Source of the DNA: JAOUEE01 sp051011595
GTDB taxonomy: Bacteria > Actinomycetota > Acidimicrobiia > Acidimicrobiales > SHLQ01
Direction: 5' to 3'
NCBI GenBank assembly: GCA_051011595.1
Contig: JBPCTQ010000039.1
Coordinates: 1 to 19,118, forward strand
Length of the DNA: 19,118 nucleotides
Shown piece by piece: positions 13,266 through 19,118 of this stretch. Both the position numbers and the translations under genes were made by a program. A model generated the notes under the pieces. That model saw nothing but the letters and a program-made list of their open reading frames with translations. It had not been told where the DNA came from and did no database searches. The number at the start of each line of letters is the position of its first letter. Position 1 is the first letter of the stretch.

Positions 13266-13946
13266 GTGGGAACGCGCATTCTGACGGTGGAAGACGACGA
13301 GCGGATACGGACGGCGGTCAAGCTCGCGCTCGAAGACGAGGGGTGGCAGGTCGAGGAAGCCGACAATGGCGAGGATGCCCTGGAGGTGTTCACCACCGCA
13401 CCCACCGACGTGGTGCTCATCGACATCATGCTCCCGGGAATCGACGGGTTCGAGGTCTGTCGCTCCATCCGCCGCAACAGCGACGTGCCCATTGTGATGG
13501 TCACCGCCCGCGCCGACACCCACGACGTGGTCGCCGGGCTCGAGGCCGGGGCCGACGACTATCTCACCAAACCCTTCGCCCCCAAGGAGCTGTCGGCCCG
13601 GATCCGAGCCCTGTTGCGCCGGGCCCGCAGCGTCGATCCGGCCTCCACGCATCTCCAGTTCGGCGACCTGGAGGTCATTCCCGATGAAGGGGTGGTGCGC
13701 AAGGACGGCGAGGAAGTCCACCTGACCAAGACCGAGTTCCGATTGCTGGTCGAGCTGGCCAGCAGCCCGGGCCGAGTCTTCAGCCGTGAAGTCCTGCTCG
13801 AGCGGGTGTGGGGCTACGGGTACTTCGGTGACGGCCGCCTCGTCGACGTCCACATCCGGCGTCTCCGCACCAAAGTCGAGGCCGATCCGGCCAACCCGCG
13901 CCATGTCGTCACGGTTCGAGGACTCGGCTACAAGCTCCAGAGCTGA
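13266..13946 (+). CDS. mtrA: MtrA-like response regulator (OmpR/PhoB family)
   Basis: A 226-residue protein. The receiver domain (about residues 3-116) has the acidic pair Asp10-Asp11, phosphoacceptor Asp53 (LIDIMLPGIDG), Thr80 and Lys102 (YLTKPF). The C-terminal winged helix shows LTKTEFRLLVELASSPGRVFSREVLLERVWGYGY and ends in VRGLGYKLQS. Gene order with an MtrB-like kinase and a GerMN lipoprotein identifies it as the MtrA of this organism. In mycobacteria and corynebacteria MtrA controls cell wall hydrolases, division and osmotic response. The GTG at 13266 is preferred because receiver domains begin there. An ATG at 13248 is in frame and would add six residues. Confidence 0.92.
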   Translation: MGTRILTVEDDERIRTAVKLALEDEGWQVEEADNGEDALEVFTTAPTDVVLIDIMLPGIDGFEVCRSIRRNSDVPIVMVTARADTHDVVAGLEAGADDYLTKPFAPKELSARIRALLRRARSVDPASTHLQFGDLEVIPDEGVVRKDGEEVHLTKTEFRLLVELASSPGRVFSREVLLERVWGYGYFGDGRLVDVHIRRLRTKVEADPANPRHVVTVRGLGYKLQS

Positions 13947-13976
13947 CGTGACCCACTCACGCCGGGTCGCCTGATC

Positions 13977-15389
13977 GTGGCCGCTCCCAGCCTGCGCGCG
14001 CCGGGGCTCCGGACGCGTATGACCGCCATGTTCGCGTTGGGTGCTCTGCTGCTCACTGCGTTGTTCGCCGTGGCCACCCTGGGCACCACCCGCCAGGTGC
14101 TGCTGCGCCAGCGTGAGGACTCCGCTCTCCAAGTGGCGTTCACCAACGCGGCGCGCGTGCAGCGATCGCTCACCCCCGACGCGGTGCTGCTCGAGATCTT
14201 GTCCAACCTGTCCACCACCGAGGGTTCACGCCCACTGGTGCGAGTCGGTGCCGACATCCAGGGCACCAACGTCGAGTCGTTCGGCCCCAACGACATTCCC
14301 GCTCAGCTGCTCGACCTGGTGGCCGACTCCCGCACCGGGCACATGCGGATCACGCTCAACGGCGAACCGACCCTGATCATCGGGATCCCGCTCACCGGCG
14401 TGGGCGACGCTGACTACTTCGAAGCGGTGTCGCTGCAAGAGACCGAGAGCACGCTCGAGACCCTGCAGGTCATCTTGTTGGTGGGTGCCGGCATCATCAC
14501 CTTGATGGCGGGTGTCCTCGGATGGTGGGCCAGCCGTCGTGCCCTCACCCCGCTCTCGGAGGCGAGCGCGGCGGCCGAGGCCATTGCCGGAGGCCGACTC
14601 GACACCCGCATCGACGCCCAGGACGACCGTGATCTGGCGTTGTTGGCCTCGTCGTTCAACGACATGGCCGGCGCGCTCGAGTCGCGAATCGAACGTGACG
14701 CGCGGTTTGCCTCGGAGGTCAGCCACGAGCTCCGGTCGCCCTTGATGACCCTGACCGCGTCACTCGAAGTGCTGGAGAACAACCGCGACGACCTGTCCGA
14801 ACGGGCTCGCACCGCCCTCGATCTGTTGTCGGTCGACCTCGAACGGTTCAAGCAGCTGGTGGAGGACCTGCTGGAGATCTCCCGTTTCGACGCCGGCGCC
14901 GCCGATCTGGCCGTCGACGATGTCCTGCTGGTCGAGTTCGTCCGCCAGGCCATCGGGTTTCTCGTGCCCGGCGATGTGCCGGTCAGCGTCGACGACGTAC
15001 TCGAGGGGGCGATCGTCGAAGTCGACAAACGGCGGCTGATGCAGGTGCTGTCGAACCTGCTCGACAACGCCAACAAGTACGGCGGGGGTGTCACCGGGGT
15101 CTCCATCCGGCGTGGCTCCGACGATCTGCACATCCAGGTGGCGGTCGAGGACGCCGGCGACGGCGTTCCCGACGACGAACGCGCGGTGATCTTCGACCGG
15201 TTCTCCCGAGGTTCAGCCGGCGGTCGCCGAGGGGCCGACACCGGAGTCGGCTTGGGTCTGTCGCTGGTGGCCGAACACGTGCACCTCCACGGGGGCGAGG
15301 TGTGGGTCGAGGATGGGGCCGACGGCGGCGCCCGCTTCGTGGTCGAACTGCCCCGACAGACCGTTCGCAGCCGTGAGTTGACCTCATGA
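13977..15389 (+). CDS. mtrB: MtrB-like sensor histidine kinase
   Basis: A 470-residue kinase with two membrane helices (about residues 18-36 and 162-182) enclosing an extracytoplasmic sensor of roughly 125 residues, then a HAMP domain. The dimerisation box is FASEVSHELRSPL with His250, followed by the N box (LSNLLDNANKYG), DAGDGVPDDE, and the G boxes GVGLGLSLV. It phosphorylates the regulator encoded 30 bases upstream. Mycobacterial MtrB is nearly 100 residues longer. The GTG start at 13977 has no good ribosome-binding site. An ATG 14 codons downstream is possible but would leave almost no cytoplasmic N-terminus. The stop overlaps the lipoprotein start as ATGA. Confidence 0.93.
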   Translation: MAAPSLRAPGLRTRMTAMFALGALLLTALFAVATLGTTRQVLLRQREDSALQVAFTNAARVQRSLTPDAVLLEILSNLSTTEGSRPLVRVGADIQGTNVESFGPNDIPAQLLDLVADSRTGHMRITLNGEPTLIIGIPLTGVGDADYFEAVSLQETESTLETLQVILLVGAGIITLMAGVLGWWASRRALTPLSEASAAAEAIAGGRLDTRIDAQDDRDLALLASSFNDMAGALESRIERDARFASEVSHELRSPLMTLTASLEVLENNRDDLSERARTALDLLSVDLERFKQLVEDLLEISRFDAGAADLAVDDVLLVEFVRQAIGFLVPGDVPVSVDDVLEGAIVEVDKRRLMQVLSNLLDNANKYGGGVTGVSIRRGSDDLHIQVAVEDAGDGVPDDERAVIFDRFSRGSAGGRRGADTGVGLGLSLVAEHVHLHGGEVWVEDGADGGARFVVELPRQTVRSRELTS

Positions 15390-16147
15390 CCCGCCGGATC
15401 TCGACCCTGTTGCTCGCGGTGTTCGTGTTGGCCGCGGCCTGCTCGGTCCCCACCGAAGACGCAGCCACGCCCGTTGATCCCGGCGACGTGCCCCCAGAAC
15501 TACAACCGGTGGTCACCCAGACCACTCAGACCACCCTGCCGCCCATAGGCACCGATGTCCCCCTCTACCTCTACAACACCCAGACCCAACGGCTGGAGGC
15601 GGTGGAGCGAACGGTCGAACAGGAGGCGGTCGACGTCGCCGACGCCCTACGCCTGTTGTTGTCGTACGAACCCACCCAGGAGGACTTCGACAACAACCTC
15701 ATCACCCGGCTGGTCGGCGATGCCGACCCCGATGACCCCGATGCCAACCCGACCCAGCTCGAACTGGTCTCGGTGCAGAGTGGGCCGGGGCAGATCAACA
15801 TCAGAATCCGCGGTCAGATCCAGGCCCTGAACCCGGCCCGGCTCCAGTTGTTCGCGCAGATCGTGTTCACCGCGTCCCATCCGGGCCTGGAGGGATCCGC
15901 CCCCAACGTGCTCATCCAGAACGCGGGCGGCGTCAACCGGCCGGTCACCACTGCGGAGACCGACGTCCCGGGCAGCGTGCGCCGCTCCGACTACCCCGGA
16001 CTGGATCCCGACCGGGTCGAGCAGCCACCCGCCACCACCACGACGGTGGCACCGACCACCACGGCGCCGCCACCACCCACCGAACCCGAACGCACCGTCA
16101 CCGCGACATCGCTCATACCCACCACGAGCACCACGGACGGACCCTGA
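15386..16147 (+). CDS. lpqB: Short LpqB-like GerMN-domain lipoprotein
   Basis: A 253-residue predicted lipoprotein. A signal peptide with a twin-Arg start (MTRRIS) and hydrophobic core ends at the lipobox LAAAC, making Cys19 the lipidated residue. A GerMN domain follows: VPLYLYNTQTQRLEAVER, DVADALRLLLSYEP, then INIRIRGQIQALNPARLQLFAQIVFTA-like strands and helices. The last 50 residues are Thr/Pro rich and disordered. LpqB is the third member of the MtrAB-LpqB system and interacts with the MtrB sensor. In Mycobacterium it is close to 580 residues with a C-terminal beta-propeller-like region, which is absent here. ATGA overlap with mtrB means coupling. Its TGA is directly followed by the opposing PFK stop. 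Confidence 0.85.
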   Translation: MTRRISTLLLAVFVLAAACSVPTEDAATPVDPGDVPPELQPVVTQTTQTTLPPIGTDVPLYLYNTQTQRLEAVERTVEQEAVDVADALRLLLSYEPTQEDFDNNLITRLVGDADPDDPDANPTQLELVSVQSGPGQINIRIRGQIQALNPARLQLFAQIVFTASHPGLEGSAPNVLIQNAGGVNRPVTTAETDVPGSVRRSDYPGLDPDRVEQPPATTTTVAPTTTAPPPPTEPERTVTATSLIPTTSTTDGP

Positions 16148-17176
16148 TCAGGCGAAGAAGGCCTTGGCTGCGTCCCAGAGCCCGGGGTGCACCGGTTTGA
16201 GTTGGGCGATGCATTCGGCGAGGGGGCGACGGACCACCTCGCCGTTCTGCAGGGCCACCATGGAACCGAAGTCACCATCGTGCACCGCGTCGATCGCTTC
16301 GATGCCGTACCAACTCGACAGCACTCGATCGAAAGCGGTGGGCGTGCCCCCGCGTTGGATGTGGCCCAGGATGGTGACTCGGGTCTCGAACCCCGTTCGC
16401 GCCTCGATCTCGCCCGCCACCACGTTGGCGATACCCCCCAGGCGCTGGTGCCCGTATTGGTCGACATCGGGCTCGGCGATCGCCATGGTGCCGGGGGCCG
16501 GCCTGGCCCCCTCGGCCACCACCACGATGGAGGCGAAGTTGCCCCGTTGGTGACGCCGGGTCAGCGCCTCACACACCGCCGCGATGTCGAATGGTTCTTC
16601 GGGGATGAGCGTCATGGTGGCTCCACCGGCGATACCGGCCCAGGTGGCGATGTGGCCCACGTGGCGACCCATGACCTCCACCACCATCACCCGGTCGTGG
16701 GACTCGGCGGTGGTGTGCAGCCGGTCGATGGCCTCGGTGGCGATGTGTACGGCCGTGTCGAATCCGAACGTCATCTCGGTACCACCGACGTCGTTGTCGA
16801 TGGTCTTGGGCACACCGACCACCGGCAGCCCGAGCTCCCCCATCTCGTTGGTGCAGGCCAGCGTGCCCTCGCCCCCGATCGAGATCAGACCGTCGAGCTC
16901 GTAGCGGGCGAATGTGGCCAGGACTCGATCCGGCCCATCGTCGTACATGAAGGGCTGGTAGCGGGATGTTCCCAGCACGGTGCCACCGCGGGGCAACAAG
17001 CCCCGGCAGCGCTCCACATCGAGCTCCATCACGTCGTCGTCGAGCAACCCGCGCCAGCCGTCGATGAATCCGATCACGGTGTCGCCGTAGTGGCGTTCGG
17101 CCTTTCGCACCACCGCCCGGATGACGGCATTGAGGCCAGGGCAGTCGCCGCCACCGGTGAGGATTCCAACTCGCAT
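16148..17176 (-). CDS. pfkA: 6-phosphofructokinase
   Basis: A 342-residue PFK of the actinobacterial group III type. GGGDCPGLNAVIR (residues 8-20) is the nucleotide/pyrophosphate loop. GGEGT at 101-105 has Gly at position 104, and VPKTIDND has Lys at 124. TIDND (125-129) contains the catalytic Asp. MGRHVGHIA, then HIQRGGTPTAFDR bind fructose-6-phosphate. Gly104 predicts use of ATP and Lys124 is usual for pyrophosphate enzymes; the pair is known from ATP-dependent actinomycete PFKs. The reaction is fructose-6-phosphate to fructose-1,6-bisphosphate in glycolysis. The ATG at 17174-17176 has a strong AGGAGGT site. It converges with the lipoprotein gene with no space between stop codons, and diverges from glpK. 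Confidence 0.95.
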   Translation of the reverse strand: MRVGILTGGGDCPGLNAVIRAVVRKAERHYGDTVIGFIDGWRGLLDDDVMELDVERCRGLLPRGGTVLGTSRYQPFMYDDGPDRVLATFARYELDGLISIGGEGTLACTNEMGELGLPVVGVPKTIDNDVGGTEMTFGFDTAVHIATEAIDRLHTTAESHDRVMVVEVMGRHVGHIATWAGIAGGATMTLIPEEPFDIAAVCEALTRRHQRGNFASIVVVAEGARPAPGTMAIAEPDVDQYGHQRLGGIANVVAGEIEARTGFETRVTILGHIQRGGTPTAFDRVLSSWYGIEAIDAVHDGDFGSMVALQNGEVVRRPLAECIAQLKPVHPGLWDAAKAFFA

Positions 17177-17180
17177 CCGT

Positions 17181-17215
17181 ACCTCCTGATCAATCGTTCG
17201 ACGTCGGGGATCCTA
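17181..17215 (-). promoter_or_regulatory. PFK ribosome-binding site and possible -10
   Basis: On the minus strand CAGGAGGT (17181-17188) lies 4 bases before the ATG, the strongest Shine-Dalgarno sequence in the window. TAGGAT (17210-17215) further upstream could be the -10, giving a leader of about 25-30 bases. Confidence 0.45.
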
Positions 17216-17285
17216 TGACACCGCCGGGGCTCCCGATTCCCGATGCGTCGGTTCGTGGCCGATCACCCGGACACGATGATCGGGT

Positions 17286-17291
17286 TACCAT
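17286..17291 (+). promoter_or_regulatory. -10-like hexamer for a leaderless glpK transcript
   Basis: TACCAT lies 8 bases before the ATG at 17300, and no ribosome-binding site is seen. It supports choosing this start over upstream in-frame codons. Confidence 0.35.
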
Positions 17292-17299
17292 CGGCCGCC

Positions 17300-18772
17300 A
17301 TGGGAATCGTGATCGCCATCGATGCCGGCACCACGGGGGTGCGTTCCTTCGCCATCGACAGCGACGGAAGACCCTGCGGCATGGCGTACCGGGAGTTCCC
17401 GCAGCACTTTCCTCGGCCCGGTTGGGTCGAACACGACGCCAACGACATCTGGGACGCAGTGACGATCACGCTCGCCGAGCTGGTGGCGGCGGTCGACGAA
17501 CCGGTCTCCGCGATTGGCATCACCGATCAACGCGAGACCGTGGTGCTCTGGGACAAACGCTCCGGATCGCCGCTGCACCGTGCCATCGTGTGGCAGGACC
17601 GCCGAACCGCCGCACGTTGTGAGCAGCTGCAGGCCGCCGGCCATCTCGACACCGTCCGCCGTACCACCGGGTTGGTGCTCGATCCGTACTTCTCGGGCAC
17701 CAAGCTGGAGTGGCTCTTCACCGAAGGCGTCGTCGAAGCCAACGCCGACACCGCCTTCGGCACCGTCGACTCGTGGGTGTTGTGGAACCTCACGGCCGGC
17801 GCCGTCCACGCCACCGATCCCTCCAACGCCAGCCGCACGCTCCTCTACGACATCGACGACCTCGACTGGTCCGACGAGATGTGTGCCCTTCTCGGGGTTC
17901 CGAGGTCGATCCTGCCCGACGTCATGGCGTCGTCGGGCCGCTTCGGCACCACCGGCGAAGGGCTACCGGTTCCCGCCGGTATTCCCATCAGCGGCATCGC
18001 CGGCGATCAGCAAGCGGCGTTGTTCGGGCAAGCATGCTTCGAGCCGGGAACGGCCAAGAACACCTACGGCACGGGGTCGTTCGTGTTGATGAACGTCGGG
18101 ACACAGTGCCCAGAACCGGTGGACGGCCTGCTCACTACGGTGGCATGGACCATCGACGGCCGCACCGACTATGCGCTCGAAGGTGCCATCTTCGTGACCG
18201 GAGCCGCCATCCAGTGGCTGCGCGACGGTCTCGGCATCATCGACGAAGCCGCAGAGGTCGGGCCGCTGGCCGCGACCGTCGACGACACCGGCGGTGTGTT
18301 CGTGGTCCCCGCCTTCACCGGTCTGGGAAGTCCCTGGTGGGACCCCTACGCCCGGGGCACCATCGTGGGGATCACCCGCGGCACCGGTCGCGCGGAGCTG
18401 GCCCGAGCCGTGGTCGAGTCGATGGCGCTACAGACCCGAGACGTCGTCGACGCCATGGTGGCGGCCAGTGGGGCGAAGTTGGCCGAGCTCAATGTCGACG
18501 GCGGCGCGTCGGTGATGGACGGGTTGCTCCAGATCCAAGCCGACCAGCTGGGAGTGCCGGTCACCCGCTCCGCGGTGGCGGAGACCACCGCGATGGGCGC
18601 GGCCTATCTGGCCGGAATCGCCGAAGGAGTGTGGGACGGCACCGACACGGTCAAGGCGAACTGGGCGGCTGATGCCACCTTCACCCCTGCCGACGACCGG
18701 GCGGCGGCCGACGAGCTCTACCACCAGTGGCTCGAGGCGGTGACCCGGTCGCGGGACTGGGCCCGGCCCTGA
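17300..18772 (+). CDS. glpK: Glycerol kinase
   Basis: A 490-residue FGGY-family kinase. It shows IDAGTTGVRSF (phosphate-binding loop, residues 7-17), GITDQRETVVLWD, WQDRRTA from Trp98, DSWVLWNL, then ISGIAGDQQAALFGQ with catalytic Asp236, KNTYGTGSF, GSPWWDPYARGTIVGITRGT and DGGASVMDGLLQIQAD. All are glycerol-kinase motifs. It converts glycerol and ATP to glycerol-3-phosphate. The loop before Asp236 reads GEGLPVPAGIPISG and lacks the GGKGG that binds the inhibitor fructose-1,6-bisphosphate in E. coli. The ATG at 17300 gives the standard N-terminus, whereas an in-frame ATG at 17243 would add 19 unlikely residues. No glycerol transporter or dehydrogenase gene is adjacent. The neighbouring divergent gene is PFK. 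Confidence 0.95.
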   Translation: MGIVIAIDAGTTGVRSFAIDSDGRPCGMAYREFPQHFPRPGWVEHDANDIWDAVTITLAELVAAVDEPVSAIGITDQRETVVLWDKRSGSPLHRAIVWQDRRTAARCEQLQAAGHLDTVRRTTGLVLDPYFSGTKLEWLFTEGVVEANADTAFGTVDSWVLWNLTAGAVHATDPSNASRTLLYDIDDLDWSDEMCALLGVPRSILPDVMASSGRFGTTGEGLPVPAGIPISGIAGDQQAALFGQACFEPGTAKNTYGTGSFVLMNVGTQCPEPVDGLLTTVAWTIDGRTDYALEGAIFVTGAAIQWLRDGLGIIDEAAEVGPLAATVDDTGGVFVVPAFTGLGSPWWDPYARGTIVGITRGTGRAELARAVVESMALQTRDVVDAMVAASGAKLAELNVDGGASVMDGLLQIQADQLGVPVTRSAVAETTAMGAAYLAGIAEGVWDGTDTVKANWAADATFTPADDRAAADELYHQWLEAVTRSRDWARP

Positions 18773-18786
18773 GCTCTGTGGACCGG

Positions 18787-19118
18787 TCAGGCGCAGAGGT
18801 CGGGTAACGCGTCGCGCAGCCCACGAACGGCCTGGGCGATCCGATGTTCGTTCTCGATGAGGGCGAATCGAACATGGCCCTCGCCCCCCGGGCCGAATCC
18901 GACACCCGGAGAGACGGCCACGTTGGCCTCGCGCACGAGCCGGGATGCGAACGCCACCGATCCTTCTTCTCGATAGGGCTCGGGGATGGGCGCCCAGGCG
19001 AACATGGTTCCGCGGGGCGGCTCCATGTGCCACCCGATACGGGCCAACCCGTCGCAGAGGGCGTCGCGTCGCCCCTGGTAGACCTCGCAGACCTCGGCCG
19101 GGTGATCCACGGCTTCGT
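18787..19118 (-). CDS. Pyridoxal-phosphate aminotransferase, AlaC-like (C-terminal part)
   Basis: The last 107 or so residues of a class I/II aminotransferase whose 5' part lies beyond the right edge. MEPPRGTMFAWAPIPEPYREEGS, then LVREANVAVSPGVGFGPGGEGHVRFALIENEHRIAQAVRGL matches the C-terminal small domain of AlaC/YfdZ-type alanine transaminases. The Arg in HVRFALIEN is the residue that binds the substrate carboxylate. The PLP lysine is not in the window. The probable reaction is transamination between alanine or a similar amino acid and 2-oxoglutarate. It converges on glpK with only 14 bases between the stop codons. The frame stays open to the window end, so the first Met seen (at 19110) is internal. 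Confidence 0.88.
   Translation of the reverse strand, partial: EAVDHPAEVCEVYQGRRDALCDGLARIGWHMEPPRGTMFAWAPIPEPYREEGSVAFASRLVREANVAVSPGVGFGPGGEGHVRFALIENEHRIAQAVRGLRDALPDLCA

Noticed and set aside
16028..16140. ACC-rich repetitive tract as a repeat element
   Set aside because: It is simply the codons of the Thr/Pro-rich tail of the lipoprotein, which is typical of exported actinobacterial proteins.

Overview
The window is about 19 kb of GC-rich chromosomal DNA with the content and order of a core actinobacterial region. It holds an mraZ gene with its operator, a DUF3040 gene close to dinB, a MoxR/DUF58/transglutaminase operon and an mtrA-mtrB-lpqB-like two-component locus. Many start codons are GTG, and several genes appear to be leaderless, which is common in Actinobacteria. 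The mix of genes and the short LpqB-like protein would suit a deep branch such as Acidimicrobiia, but that placement is inference. There are no tRNA or rRNA genes, insertion sequences, prophage genes or CRISPR arrays.

Layout. (1) 1-992: mraZ on the minus strand, apparently leading into rsmH, which runs off the left edge. Upstream of mraZ lie an array of GTGG(GGG) MraZ boxes and, two bases further out, a perfect LexA/SOS palindrome. (2) 993-3400, minus strand: a ROK sugar kinase, an 84-residue protein coupled to it by an ATGA overlap, an HNH nuclease and a lipoate-ligase-family protein. (3) 3476-8002, plus strand: MoxR ATPase, DUF58 protein and membrane transglutaminase, a tight operon whose 3' end carries a 58-bp tandem duplication. 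(4) 8104-12039, minus strand: polyprenol-phosphate mannosyltransferase, a helix-turn-helix protein with one membrane helix, Nudix hydrolase, dinB and DUF3040. (5) 12124-16147, plus strand: a two-helix membrane protein, an inositol-monophosphatase-family enzyme, then MtrA-like regulator, MtrB-like kinase and a short LpqB-like lipoprotein. (6) 16148-18772: divergent 6-phosphofructokinase and glycerol kinase. (7) 18787 to the right edge: the C-terminal part of an AlaC-like aminotransferase.

Functionally most of the window concerns the envelope, division and central carbon metabolism. MraZ controls the division and wall cluster, MtrAB-LpqB senses the envelope and cell cycle, MoxR/DUF58/transglutaminase probably acts on envelope proteins, and the mannosyltransferase supplies polyprenyl-phospho-mannose. 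PFK, GlpK and the ROK kinase feed sugars and glycerol into glycolysis. The most notable signal is the LexA box touching the MraZ array, which could link DNA damage to division gene expression, although dinB in the same window shows no such box. No wholly new multi-gene system is evident. The least understood genes are the HTH-membrane protein (10412-11266), the 84-residue protein (2286-2540) and the 100-residue membrane protein (12124-12426).
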